A stretch of 64,000 bases of DNA from Rugalucina vietnamica (Eukaryota; Mollusca; Bivalvia; Lucinida; Lucinidae), in contig OZ024883.1 in the NCBI GenBank assembly GCA_964017185.1, positions 310,001-374,000 of the forward strand. Reading direction: 5' to 3'. Shown in pieces: positions 22,761 through 35,800 of the stretch; within the stretch, counting starts at the first letter, position 1; each line of letters begins with the position of its first letter. The notes below the pieces were generated by a model, which saw nothing but the letters and a program-made list of their open reading frames with translations, was not told where the DNA came from and did not search any database. The translations under genes and the position numbers were made by a program.

Positions 22761-22896
22761 ATAAACAAAAGCAAATGAATGATGAGGAGTAAAGAAGTAT
22801 AAATATATTGATATTTTAATAAATGTTTTATTAACAAAAGAATATGACACTGAGTGAGTGAAGTGATGGTATTTACATTGTACATGTATATGAAAT

Positions 22897-23096
22897 GAGC
22901 CGCATCTTATTTTGCACATGTGAAAACAAAGGCACTGCACAGCTGATCAGCGCCTTTGTTTTTGCTACACAGATTGTACGATTTCTCCTCTTCCTAAATC
23001 CAAATTTCAAGCTATTGGCCATCTGTGACTGCACAGACAGGTTTGTGCCAGACCTGGTTGGAATTCCCAAAGACCGATTTACTCTTGTCGCAGCTC
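22897..23096 (-). mobile_element. MITE-2 copy with AAAT duplication
   Basis: GAGCCGC...GCAGCTC ends, flanked by AAAT at 22893-22896 and 23097-23100. Internal CACAGCTGATCAGCGCCTTT and CAGACCTGGTTGGAA identify the family. Confidence 0.88.
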
Positions 23097-23099
23097 AAA

Positions 23100-23490
23100 T
23101 ACAGCTGTGTCTCAACAAAGCATGTCATATGACGTTTTGTTTATGATAATTTCTATTTCTCAGAGTCTAGCCAAAGCCTGGAAATTTTGGCAAAAAAATG
23201 AAAGCAAATAAATGCACAGTGAAGCCGCGGGTCAAAGTCATCCCACAAAGTCAGAGATTCCATAGACTTTAATGTAAATGTCATATTTTCAAGAGAATTG
23301 TCCATGCTATTGCAATTTCAAGATTTTGGAACAAACAGTTTTGAAATACAAATTTCTGAACAATGTCAACCATGAATTTACAGCCGAGGAACACTTAGTA
23401 GGGGCAACCTAACACCTAAATTCTTTCTAATGTTGCAAACATTCTATATAAATTCATTGATGGACTGTTAATTTGTGAAGTAGTGAAGAT
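23100..23490. other. No recognisable feature
   Basis: No coding or repeat support. Confidence 0.35.
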
Positions 23491-23700
23491 ATTTTTTTTT
23501 TTTTTTTTTTTTTTACATTTTCTGTTGGATTTAATTCCCCGCAGAAATGCGAGAGTAGGGTCAGGGATCCCTACCACCCGCTTACAATTCATGCAGTATA
23601 ATGAAAAGAAATAAACATATAAAAAGGAAACATACATGTACGTAGTTAATGAGATGCTCATAAATGGAACACTCTCGTAAGGTGTCCTTAAGACTTTCAT
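23491..23700 (-). mobile_element. Possible retrocopied fragment with poly(T)
   Basis: A 24-nt poly(T) is followed by unrecognised sequence containing AATGCGAGAGTAGGGTCAGG. A minus-strand poly(A) tail is one reading; a simple homopolymer is the other. Confidence 0.3.
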
Positions 23701-24204
23701 TTTTAGTTTTTCAAAAACGTCTTACATGTTGCTTTTTCATCATAACATTCATATGCAAATATTTCATGCGATTTCAGTAAATATTATGTAGTGAAGATAT
23801 TACCCTATCAGCTTGCCAACATAAAAATAATTTTCCCAACAATCGCCATTGTGGTGATTGATTTACAAAGCAAGTTAGATTGGTACACAATTGAAATCAG
23901 AAGATTTGGCCACCTTAGTTGGTTCTCTTCAGGGTTGACCAGAGCAACTGGAAGGAAATTTGGCCACCCTAACCAATTTAAAGATTAAGAAGTATAAAAA
24001 GAATTATTCAGTCACTTTGCCCATGGTTCTTCTTTTGCTGTAATGCAATGTAGTCTTTGAATACTTTACAAGAAAAATAAATAATTCAAAGATTTGTTTT
24101 TACCAAGTAAACCATCCAAGATTAATTTTAAAGTCACTTGGTCAAGAAGGAATTACAATGTATTTTTTTTTGCTCAGTCCTGTATCTAAGATGTTAGCCA
24201 TCAG
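23701..24204. other. No recognisable feature
   Basis: Unique in the window and without coding support. Confidence 0.35.
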
Positions 24205-24410
24205 ATGCCATTGTCGCTGACAGGTAGCGCTTCACACACTGACCTGTCGCAGTTGGCCAATGGGATCTGGGAAATTCATGCGGGATGCCCCAGCTTTCTT
24301 TGTGTGTCTTCTGTAGCCAAAATCGGCTGTATCCCACAATTCAAAGCGTCAAATGCGAGAGATCAAGAAGAGGTATCGTCTGATCTCGCGAGAATGATCA
24401 GATGCTGTTA
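24205..24410 (-). repeat. Inverted homologue of the 53.0-53.4 kb segment
   Basis: Reverse complement shows TTCTCGCGAGATC, TCTCGCATTTGACGCTTTGA, a palindromic AGCCGATTTTGGCT and CAACTGCGACAGGTCAGTG, in the same order as 52990-53370. It may be a copied promoter/first exon or a repeat; no gene is called. Confidence 0.7.
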
Positions 24411-24479
24411 AAGGGTGTTAAGAAAGTTCTTCCAAGTATATCTGCTTTCCTGATAGCTTGATTGTAATGCTTCAAAATT

Positions 24480-24688
24480 GAGCCATGTCATGAGAAAATT
24501 GGATTTTGCCTATGTGAAAACAAAGACGCAGATCAGCTGTGCAGTAACTGCACAGCTGATCAGCGCTTTTGTTTTCGCTGCTCGGATAGTAAATCCTCCT
24601 CTACATCTACCCAAAATTTCAAGATTCTAGCTTTCTTCTAAGACTATGGTCGGAAACCCCGAAGACTGTTTTTCTCGCATCGCAGCTT
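24480..24688 (-). mobile_element. MITE-2 copy with AATT duplication
   Basis: GAGCCATGTCATGAGAAAAT start, hairpin CAGATCAGCTGTGCAGT / ACTGCACAGCTGATCAG, GCAGCTT end; AATT at 24476-24479 and 24689-24692. Confidence 0.87.
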
Positions 24689-25393
24689 AATTAATGAATT
24701 AATTAATGACAAGACCAACTTTTATTTGGACGTGTATAAAAAGACATAAGCAAAAATTGATAACAAGGATACATACCTGATCATCAACAAAATGGTCATT
24801 AAAAGTTTGCACCCCATTTTTAACCCTTTTAACTTATTTGACTAAATGGGGGTATACAAAACATATCTTCACTATGCATTATTTAATGAATAAAACCTAA
24901 ATGGACTAGTTAGTTGACATTCATAAAGGTTTTTGTGAGGTTCCCAACTATAAACCTTGAAAGTAAAATCATATAATATCAAAATTGTTACGATTTTACA
25001 AAAACATTAAGTTATTCCTGAATTTGTGAAATTTAGTTCCCATAGAAAATATTTATCTGTGAAGCCATCCCAAGTTAGACATCTCATCAACTGCTATATT
25101 GCATCTTTAAAAAACAATAGATTCATGGAAAGACATCATTTATTTATTTTTTTTGTCTTAAAAATGCTTTCAAATCATATGCTAAACTGCCGAATAAACA
25201 TTGTTAACACCCTTCTATATACCGTATGCACAATATAAAATTTCAGTTTTGAAACATGTGAAAAGTACACATGTAGTTCAGTTGTAATGCGGTACTCATG
25301 AGGTGCCACCACAGTCTTACCCAAATGCAGTACTATATCTATGTTTCTTTTTATTACAGTTTGGTTAATTTAAATATTGTCTCATGAGCTGAA
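24689..25393. other. No recognisable feature
   Basis: AT-rich, with no coding support. Confidence 0.35.
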
Positions 25394-25619
25394 CATTACG
25401 AAAACACGCCCATGCAATAAACAGAATTTTTTTCAGCTGAAAAATGTTGATATTTGTCTTATTTTTGCTCAAAACATAGATTGTGGGTACACTTAAGAAC
25501 CGCCCACAATCCATGTATGAAAAATAGGTATATATCCCTGCATACTCCAGTTTTACAATGTAAAAGTGGAGTTCAAGGGGGTTACTTGGTATACATTACA
25601 CAGACATGATTTTGTGATG
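25394..25619 (+). mobile_element. MITE-1 copy, internally deleted
   Basis: CATTACGAAAACACGCCCAT start, ACATAGATTGTGGGTACAC, hairpin reduced to AAGAACCGCCCACAATCCAT, end CATGATTTTGTGATGG. Confidence 0.85.
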
Positions 25620-25799
25620 GTTAAGTTAAAGTATTCTCCCATGAGCTGAATACGATGACTGATGAGTAACAATGAGAACATTTTTAACTTGGAACATGTA
25701 CTTCATTTTCTTGTCAAGACCAAAAACGTCTGTACATACTTCATTATCAAATGTTGTATTAGAGATCTCTTCAACAGCTTGTCTTCTTCAATGACTCCT

Positions 25800-26042
25800 G
25801 GTCCCAAGGTTATAAAACTTTTTTTCTTGCTCAACTCAGCTGAGCATGGAATTTAGATTCCGCATAACTACTGAAATACCCCCAATAAATTGAAATTTCA
25901 AGTTAAAATCACCAAAGCCTGTAATTAACTTGCTAATAAATGTTAAAACGCCAATGATTGTTGGCATTTTAACATTTATGAGCAGGATAAATTTTAGTCT
26001 CAGCTGAGTTGAGCATGAAATAACTTTTATAACCTCCGGGCC
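25800..26042. mobile_element. Short TIR element
   Basis: AGGTTATAAAACTTTTTTTC and TGCTCAACTCAGCTGAGCAT at the left are inverted at the right (CAGCTGAGTTGAGCATGAAA, ACTTTTATAACCTCC). About 240 bp with no ORF. Confidence 0.75.
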
Positions 26043-26058
26043 AGGTCTATATGACTTA

Positions 26059-26605
26059 CAGTCCCTTTCACTCGGGTTTGCCGTTTGAGGATTTGCATCA
26101 CACAAGGAGACCATGTGTTCCGAAGATCTGAGTTTCTTTTCATGTTGTCCACAAAGACATCTGAATTGATTGATCTGCTGATTTGAGTGACAGTTTCAAA
26201 CTAAATGACCTTTGAAATGGCAAACTCGAGTGAAATTTTTAACTTACTATGCGGGATTTTTGCCATATGGATACCGATCAGGTAACTGCTTAAATTGATA
26301 AAACTCTGCTTTTGTCTCTATCCTGTTTCAATGTGTGTTCTTAATATGCATTGTATATGTTGTGCAAAGAATTTTGAAATAAAAATGTGCTTTAATCAAT
26401 GTTTTACAATGTTTATATCAGAAGAGGTGACATCATTACTTAAGATAAATGCTGAATATATTTTATAAACACCTGGCACCTGGGACACTGTTTCAGTTCT
26501 AAAATAGAATAAAAAGTTACCTGATTTACAAACAAACGGCAAACTCGAGTGAACAAACTTGATTGACCTAAATGCTCTAACGGCAAACTCGAGTGAAAGG
26601 GGCTG
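26059..26605. mobile_element. TA-flanked MITE (mariner-like), copy 2
   Basis: TA|CAGTCCCTTTCACTCGGGTT ... ACTCGAGTGAAAGGGGCTG|TA. Reverse orientation relative to 17453-17984, and it lies about 200 bp past the NCBP2 stop. Confidence 0.88.
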
Positions 26606-26746
26606 TAAGAATTATTGGATGGACTTTAAAACACAATCAAAAGAGTAAAATCATTGTTTTACAAATTAAGGACTTGGCCATGCAATACTTGCTGGAAGTT
26701 AAAGCCTCACGAGAGCTCAGCCTAGATCTATTACAGTATCTTATCA

Positions 26747-26786
26747 CACATTCAATCTCTGGGAGTCTGTATTTTCCCCTCCACTA
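26747..26786. repeat. Tandem duplicate of the NCBP2 terminal-exon tail
   Basis: TTCAATCTCTGGGAGTCTGT ... TTTTCCC...CCACTAT repeats 26807-26843, which encodes the last NCBP2 codons and stop. It lies 3' of the stop in transcript terms, so probably in the 3' UTR. Confidence 0.85.
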
Positions 26787-26808
26787 TAACAGTATCTTTA
26801 TCACATAA

Positions 26809-26898
26809 TCAATCTCTGGGAGTCCGTATTTTCCCTGCCACTATTTTACCATATCCACCCCGGCCTTCATCAAAGTCTGTTCTGTATTCATCACGAAC
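26809..26898 (-). CDS. NCBP2: NCBP2 exon 4 (last coding exon)
   Basis: Acceptor CTTCCAG ends at 26899; the exon encodes [18 protein letters not shown] and a short tail to TGA at 26811-26809. Confidence 0.95.
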   Translation of the reverse strand, partial: VRDEYRTDFDEGRGGYGKIVAGKIRTPRD

Positions 26899-29800
26899 CT
26901 GGAAGTAGAGAAAGTTATTTGTCGCATTAAGAAAAAGTTTATTTTGCATATATGCCGCATCATCATCGAGAAAACTAGGTTTTTGCCTATGTGAAAACAA
27001 GGGCGCAGATCAGCTGTGCAATAACTGGCTAAGTTAACTTTATAGCTGATCAGCACCTCTCTTTTCACTACATGTATAGAACAATTTCTATTCTTGTTAA
27101 ATCCAAAACTTCAAGCTTCTAGCCATCCTACTTGGCGGCACAGATGGACTTGTGTCATATCTGGTCAGACCCAAAGACTGGTTTTCTTTTGTTACAGCTC
27201 ATGTGAAAAGGCTGATCAGTGTCATTGTTTTTACCCTAATTATATGTATGGTTACTGCAAATTCTTTATGACACAGTTTTGGACAGAGCACATACCATAT
27301 TTTGACCCCAACTGGCCATTTTTAACTGACTTTGTGCAATACATGTATATCTGTACATTTGACTCCCATTATTATAAACATAAACTGGTCAGCTGAAACA
27401 AGAATAGGCTTTTGTTTGTTTGAATTGGTGCTTTACATCTCAGTCAACAGCTAAGGTCATGTCGGGACATTGCCTCAATTTTATGGGTCTTTTACCCAAA
27501 ATGAGGATAACATCCAACAAGTGCTTGAAATATACCATCCAAATGAGCCTCAAAAGGCTTATTTATGTATGAATGATTTCCCTTGAACCACTTTTCCTGG
27601 GCAGGCTCAGACCTGAGGGGTTAACCAGTGATCAGATGGTCAGTAAGTAGTGTATAAGCTTTGCCTGGAGGCACAAGCAGCCTATCTATTTCTTTAGGCC
27701 CCAATGGGTGGGGGCCCAAGAACAGGCTTTGACCTCAACAATAGTGTTATAAAGAGGTTGTAGTGTTAACATTACGAAAACTTGCCCAACAAGAGATTTT
27801 TAGCTTTAATAAGAGCTGTCGCAGGACAGCGTAGCTCGCCTGACTTGTGCTTTGCCACTAAATTTGTTAAAATCTATGACCCGTGACCTTGACCTTGCCT
27901 GTAGATGTATTTTGTATAGGGAGCTACTTGCATAAATAAGCTAACAATGAACAAATTGATCACAAAGTCACTGGAGCGTGAAATATAGGTCAAGGTCAAT
28001 ACGTCAATGTGGATGCCCAGTCGGGACATCGAGGAGAAGCCATATGCAAGGTTTGATTGTTGTAGGCTTTATAGTTGATAAGATATTAAGGGTTGGCTTA
28101 AAAAATGACAAAGTCACTAAAGCACGAAATATAGGTCAAGGTTACTAGGTCAATGTGGGTGCCGAGTCGGGACATTGAGGAGAAGCCATATGCAAGGTTT
28201 GATGATTGAAGGCTTTATAGTTGATGAGATATCAAGGGTTGGCTTTAAAAATGACAAAGACACTAGCGCACGAAATATAGGTCACGGTCACTAGATCAAT
28301 GTGGGTGCAAAGTCGGGACATCGAGGAGAAGCCATATGCAAGGTTTGATGGTTGTAGGTTTTATATTGATGAGATATTAAGGGTTGGCTTCAAAAATGAC
28401 AAAGTCACTAGAGCTCGAAATATAGGTCAAGGTCACTAGGTGAATGAGGGTGCCGAGTCGGGACATCGAGGAGAAGTCATATGCAAGGTTTGATGGTTGT
28501 AGGCTTTATAGTTGGTGAGATATTAAGAGTTGGCTTCAAAAATGACAAAGTCACTAGAGCACGAAATATAGGTCAAGGTCACAAGATCAATGTGGGTGCA
28601 AAGTCGGGACATCGAGGAGAAGCCATATGCAAGGTTTGCTGGTTGTAGGCTTTATAGTTGATGAGATATTAAGGGTTGGCTTAAAAAATGACAAGGTCAC
28701 TGGAGCATGAAATATAGGTCAAGGTCAGTAGGTCATTGTGGGTGCCGAGTCAGGACATCGAGGAGAAGCCAACTGCAAGGTTTGATGGTTGTAGGCTTTA
28801 TAGTTGATGAGATATTAAGGGTTGGCTTCAAAAATGACAAAGTCACTGGAGCATGAAATATAGGTCAAGGTCAGTAGGTCAATGTGGGTGCCGAGTCGGG
28901 ACATCGAGGAGAAGCCTTATGTAAGGTTTGACAGTTCTAGACTTTACAGTTGATGAGAAACTAACACAGCATCTGAGCATTGTACAAAGGTGTTCTAGAT
29001 ATTGACCTCTAGCATGACCCCACGGGTCCATTCACACTAAATCACAGAGGACCCTCATATGCAGCAATGTTCCAAATATGAATGATTTCTGGTCAGTGAC
29101 TATCAAGATATAACAATTTTAACCAGAGGACCATTGGTCCTGAGAACGCTCACCTGAAGCCTGATCTTGGAGTATTAAGTCATAATGAAATGACCTTGAC
29201 CTTGAATACTCTCACACCTTTATTGACTTCATAAGTTGTCTGCATCTGCAAAGTTTCAGGTCTCAGGCTGCAATAGTTTCCAAACCCAGTGATTTCTGAG
29301 AAAACCATAATTTTAATTTTGATATTTAAATGACCTTGGGCCAAGGTCAAGACATGACCTTGGCCTTCATTAATTACTTACCTTCATTGACTCCATTAGT
29401 TGTCTGCATCTAGCAACTTTCAGGTCTCAGGCTGCAACAGTTTGTTTTCGCCTTTTCCCATGTGAAAGCCTATGTTTCCAAAATTGACTTTGCAGTAAAA
29501 TAGGTCAAGGTCATCATAGGGTCATCATTTCAACAACTATGATGGGCTGGAGTCCCAAATGCTACATACCAAGTTTCATGAAAATTGGCCTGCTGGTTCT
29601 GGAGAAGAAGATTTTTGAAAGGTTTTTATCATATATGGGCGTGGCAGCCATCTTGGTCATGTGACCTGGATTTCGCGATCAAACCTTCGTCTCCCCTACC
29701 CATGGATGCTCCACATAAAATTTCACTTTGATTTGCCAAGCAGTTTCAGAGAAGAAGATCTTTAAAAAGTGTGTATGGACAACAGACTGGCCAAGGTCAA

Positions 29801-32800
29801 GAGATGACCTTGACCTATATTAATCACATACCTTCATCTACTCTATTAGTTGTTTGCATCTACCACTTTTCAGGCCTCAGGCTGCAATAGTATTCAAAAA
29901 AATCCATAGTTTTCACTTCTTCCTATGTAAAAGCCTATGTTTCCAAATTTGATCTTGCCATAAAATAGGTCAAGGTCATCCAAGGGTCATCATTTTATCA
30001 AATTATGATGGGCTGAGGTCCCCGATGCTACATACAAAGTTTCGTGGAAATCGGCCCACCGGTTCTGGAGAAGAAGATTTTTGAGTGGTTTTTACCATAT
30101 ATGGGCGTGGCAGCCATCTTGGTCATGTGACCTGGATTTCGCGATCAAACTTTCATCTCCCCTACCCATGGATGCTCCACATAAAATTTCACTTTGATTG
30201 GCCGCGCAGTTTCAGAGAAGAAGATCTTTGAAAACTGTGTATGGACAACAGACTGGCCAAGGTCAAGAGATGACCTTGACCTATATTAATCACATACCTT
30301 CATCTACTCCATTAGTTGTTTGCATCTACCACTTTTCAGGCCTCAGGCTTCAATAGTTTTCAAAAATCCATAGTTTTCACTTTTTCCTATGTAAAAGACT
30401 ATGTTTCCAAATTTGACCTTGCCGTAAAATAGGTCAAGGTCATCCAAGGGTCATCATTTTATCAAACTATGATGGGCTGAGGTCCTCAATGCTACATACC
30501 AAGTTTTGTGGAAATCGGCCAGCCGGTTCTGGAGAAGAAGATTTTTGAGTGGTTTTTACCATATATGGGCGTGGCGGCCATCTTGGTCATGTGACCTGGA
30601 TTTCGCGATCAAACTTTCGTCTCCCCTACCCATGGATGCTCCACATAAAATTTCACGTTGATTGGCCAAGCAGTTTTAGAGAAGAAGATCTTTGAAAAGT
30701 GTGTATGGACAACAGACTAGCCAAGGACAAGAGATGACCTTGACCTATATTAATCACATACCTTCATCTACTCCATTAGTTGTTTGCATCTACCACTTTT
30801 CAGGCCTCAGGCTGCAATAGTTTTCAAAAAATCCATAGTTTTCACTTTTTCCCATGTAAAAGCCTATGTTTCCAAATTTGACCTTGCCGTAAAATAGGTC
30901 AAGGTCATCCAAGGGTCAACATTTTATCAAACTATGATGGGCTGAGGTCCTTGATGCTACATACCAAGTTTCGTGGAAATTGGCCCACCGGTTCTGGAGA
31001 AGAAGATTTTTGAGTGGTTTTTACCGTATATGGGCGTGGCGGCCATCTTGGTCATGTGACCTGGATTTCGCGATCAAACTTGAAATGCCACTATCCAAGG
31101 AGGCTCCACATAAAATTTCAACTAGATCGGCCAAGCGGTTTCAGAGAAGAAGATCTTTGAAATTGTGGACGACGGACGGACGCCGGATCATGGCCATCCT
31201 ATAAGCTCACCTTGTGAGCCTTCGGCTCAGGTGAGCTAAAAACTTTAATCGAAAGTGTGACGCGGACGTACACGTAAACGTAAACAGGGACGACCGAGGT
31301 GACAACAATAGCTCTGTGCACTTCGTGCAGGCGAGCTAAAAAATGGAAAATTTTCAGCTGAAATTTTTTGATATTTTCCTTATTTTTGCTCAAAACATAG
31401 ATTGTGGGTACATGTTAGAACCGCCTCAGCGAGGAGCAAAAATAAGAAAAATAGGTATACCCCTGCATACCCCAGTTCTGCTATATAAAAGTGGGGTTTG
31501 AGGATGGGTACACATTTCATGGACATGTTTTCCTGATGAATTCTCACCTGTCCCCCTGTTTTCCCTCTACCATATTGTCTCCCTTCTTTGAACCCCACGT
31601 CCCAGTCTGTTCTCACTATACGATCATCAAGTCGGGTACCGTTAATATATCTCATGGCGTTCTCAGCATCTTTCCGTGTGTAATATCTTATAGCAGTTAA
31701 GGATATAATGAAAATATATGTGGCATATGATGAAAACAGAAAACCTTATATTACTGCTGCAAGGCTTTTAACAAATACTTAACATGTTGAGCTTGTAGCC
31801 ATTTTGTAATACATCTGATTTTAGTATGCAACATCAAAGGCACAGATCATATGTTCGGTACCAGAGGCCCCTGTATGGGCTTCGTAGACAGAACAATGTA
31901 TCTTCATTTCATAAGCAATTTCAAGCCTCTATCCATCTTACTAAGTGGTAATAATGGCTCACAATAATTTATGTGCCATCTGGTCCAAAACCAGAAAACA
32001 AGATTTGATATGTGTATGGGTACATCTATGTAAGTAACAAAACAGGCCAGCAAGCTGGAGATTTTTGCTTTTTAGCAATGTACAACTCCATTAGTCAACT
32101 TAAAGAATGTTCTCTTCTGTTCTGAGACTAATTATAAATAGCTTTAAAACAATCACAAAGGATACTCTACAAAACAGAATCCACATGGTGTCTTCTTGAC
32201 TTTATCGAGGCCCATGATAATTCTCTTGATATCCCCACACCGGCTAAACAACTCGTGTATCTGTTCTTCTGTTGTGTAGAATGATAGGTTGCCTATGTAC
32301 AGAGTGGCACTGATCAACAACAGCTTCTCTTGCTCTGACCGGCTACCCTAGAATAATAAGAATAAATGAAATGATTACATTACGAAAACACACCAATATA
32401 TTATGTTGTAAAAATTGAAAATTTTCATTAGAAATATATTGACATTTTAAATATTTTTGCACAAAACATAGATTGTGGGTATACGTTAGAGTCGCCTCGC
32501 AGAGGCAGTTCTAACGAGTACCCACACTCTGTGTTTTGGAGCAAAAATAAAAATAGTTATACCCCTGTATTCCCCAGTTTTGCTATATAAAAGTGGGGTT
32601 CAAGGGGGTATTCGTTGCATAGACATGTTTTCCTGATGATCAGAATGTAATTATGGTATGAAAATGTATTATTGTTCAATAATAATAATAATAATACATT
32701 GTAATAATAATAATCTCTGTATTTTTGGGGGCCAATGCATTTAGCACAACTGCTAATCTTCCATACAGTCCTCCAGTGAATACATACATTGATTATTATC

Positions 32801-35800
32801 AGACATTTTTTGCTATCATTCAGACTTTTTCACATTCTTTTGTTCGACTAACAGAGCAGTGATAGCATGTCTAACCAAAAATATTAACGCTTTTGCAGTT
32901 TCTCCAATTCATCTATCAGACCTTTATAATGAGCCCAAAATTATAATAGTTTGGGTTTTGTAAGTTTTTAGTTGAAGTAAGAACAAAGATCTACAAAGAA
33001 AGTACACTAGAGAAAAGTCATGCCATAGAGAAACCATACACAAAAGATCTACGCACCACAGATGCTGTGAATAGCTGATCTGTTTGTTTGTTTGTTTGTT
33101 GGTTTGAATTGAAGCTTAATGCCCAGTCAACAGCTATGATCATGTAAGGACGTTGCCTCTATTTTACACAAACTTTTACACAAAATTAGGATGCCATGAC
33201 ACCCAAAAAAAGCTTCAAATACATGTACTACCACCCAACTAAGCACATACTGCTTATATGTATGGATGGTTTGACTTGAACCACTTTTCCTGGGCAGGCT
33301 CAAACCTAAGCAGTAATCAGATGGTCAGTCAGTAGCATAAAAGCTTTGCCTTGAGGCACAAGCAGCCCATCTTTTTCTTTAGGTCCCAATGAGCTGGGGC
33401 CAAATAGAGGAGCTGGCATTTTATATATGCAAAGCTTTTATGAACCTTTTTTATATTTCCAGGGGTCCAGTTACTGGGCTCTACAGCAAAAAAGATTGAC
33501 AAAAGTCACCTTAAGTAGCCCAAAATGAGAAGTCAGAAGTTTTGCCCTGTTTTTCTGATTCCAAATCTTTACTTTCAATTTTGATTGTTGCAATTCACTC
33601 GTTACATTGTATACAACACTCGAATAACGCTGTTTTTTATCCCCTCTCGGTCACCAACAGCGACACATCTAATTGCCAGGTGACATTAAACAGATTACCC
33701 TTATTGATTGATCCCTATGCAATTATCAGCTAATTGCCTCGATAATCAAACAGAAATGGTAGATCTACCTTTAGTCATAATTTCACACCAACATGTACCG
33801 GTATACCAGTGTCACAGCTGATTTGTCATCTGTGCTGATTGGCTAATTAGAGTCATGTGTTGAAAGCGACTCTGACAAGGGGCGGTTCAGAAGGGGGAGT
33901 CATAAACTGAGAAAAAGACATGTTTCTGTGATTTAATAATTGTAAATTATTTACCTTGGCCTATGAACTAGACATTTGGAGAGTGATTTCACCACTAAAC
34001 TGTTTCGTTTTTATGAGCAAAATATGTTACAACCATCTATTTACCACATTTTTAACATTCAATAGGCATGTAATTGTGTTTCCTTTCAAAAATCCTGGTT
34101 CAAATGCATTTTCCAGGCTTAAATTGACAAGGAAACTCTGTAATTTAGTGTTGAATTTTGGCAATCACAATGCTGTATTGTATTATATATAGATATTCCC
34201 CCAACAGTGAATCCCAATTTTGATTTTATAAACATATAAACTGGTACTGATACTGGTTCTAGTAGAGTCGATGACTTATAGTATATTCGTGACTTATATT
34301 ATTCCAAATTCCGGGTTGATTAAATCATAACAATATTGACCGAGTTATTCCCTTGATCAAATAAGAAAAATGGCGTGAAAAGATCAGTTCCGGTAATAAA
34401 TACTGATTTCTTCTGACGAAAGAGCAGCTTGCCAATCGGATCAATGACAAATGGTGTTGTTCCGAGTGCATCAATCAATAACGTGAAATAACAACCCACA
34501 ATTATCCAATTTCCCAGCATTGACTGATCAGAAAAGCGAGGAAGTGGTTTTGTGCCCTTCCATTATTGATTGTTTGTTAGCTGGAAGCCAGTGGTTTATG
34601 CAGATAGGGCAGGTCAGCAAGGTACACTTTCGTGTAAAAAATCAATATCGGTCACCTTTCCCTTTATTTTCTTCATTTGGTGGAGGTGGTTACCTTGGTC
34701 ATTATCGCTATGCTTTTACTACTTTCAGAAGCTAATAAAATCTAACATGACCAAAATATTATGTGTTCCTTACCTTGGAATAAATTATATTTAGAAATCT
34801 AATAGAATATGCTATGTTTTGATGAAAAAATTTCTTCAGATTCCACATTTTTAGTGTTTCCCCTAGCCACTTTTACTATGGCGCCACGCCATGCCCTTTT
34901 TCTCCAGCGCCATGCCATTTTTCCCAGCACCATGCCCTTTTTCTGAATCTACATTCTGTGCCCTACATTTTGGTAAAAAGTTTGTCAAAATCAGACAAAA
35001 AATAAGGAAGTTACAAGACTTTTTGCTTTGTCTGCAGAAACAAATTTGGCATAATTTATGATGATGACTTCCACAGTTATTGATTCAGTGCTTAAATCTC
35101 TCGTTTATTGTCACTTAATTACAGTGGCAAATGTTGATAATTACTCAATGACAATTACCATTACCCAATTTGACACCAGAATCAAAAAAAGGTGTGAAAA
35201 TTGAATGTCCTACCTAATATAAGTAATGTAATATAAGTGTGCCATTTAATAAGTTTCAATTATCAATAGTTTACTTTTCAAAACAAATCAGGAGAGAGGT
35301 TATCTCTTATGGTTAATTCAGTATTAAAGAAATGTGAGGCAGAAGGAAAGAAATTTTCTAGGTTGTCTCTGGTAAAACTGAATCCTGAAATATGGAAATT
35401 GATGAAACAATTTAAGCTGAAAAGCAAATTTGAAATAACAAAGAATAATATATGTTAAATTTAATGACTATGCATAAGTGTGCCCTCCTAGTATGCCATG
35501 GGCCACTTAAAGGTGCCCTTTTGCTTGCCGTCACGCGCTGAAAATGCCCTTTTGACATTGATCCGATCGGAATGACGTTATCGGTCATTCGTACGAGGTG
35601 AATTACTCGGTGTTTATCGCTATGGCCTTACTGAATTCAAAGGGGAAAATATGGAATCAAAATTAAATTTTTCATAAAAGCTTTGCCTGTATCTTTAGAC
35701 CGTTATCATTTCTTAAACTCAAGGCATGAACCCCGTGATATTTCTGGCAGATTATCATTTTATAAGCGTCTAACAATGATAAAATCATAACGATATTGAC

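Larger units (their letters stand above)
27800..31342. mobile_element. Element X (tandem-cored) inside the split MITE-1
   Basis: Ends: TTTTTAGCTTTAATAAGAGC and GCAGGACAGCGTAGCTCGCC at the left; GCACTTCGTGCAGGCGAGCT then AAAAAA at the right (inverse TTTTTTAGCTCGCCTGC). It contains a 146-bp array and element Y. Confidence 0.65.
27767..31538 (+). mobile_element. MITE-1 copy split by nested elements, in NCBP2 intron 3
   Basis: The left end CATTACGAAAACTTGCCCAA (27767-27797) resumes at about 31343 with the family's AATTTTCAGCTGAA, ACATAGATTGTGGGTAC and CCCCTGCATACCCCAG and ends CATGTTTTCCTGATG at 31538. The end is 3 nt from the exon 3 donor hexamer (31547-31542). Confidence 0.82.
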
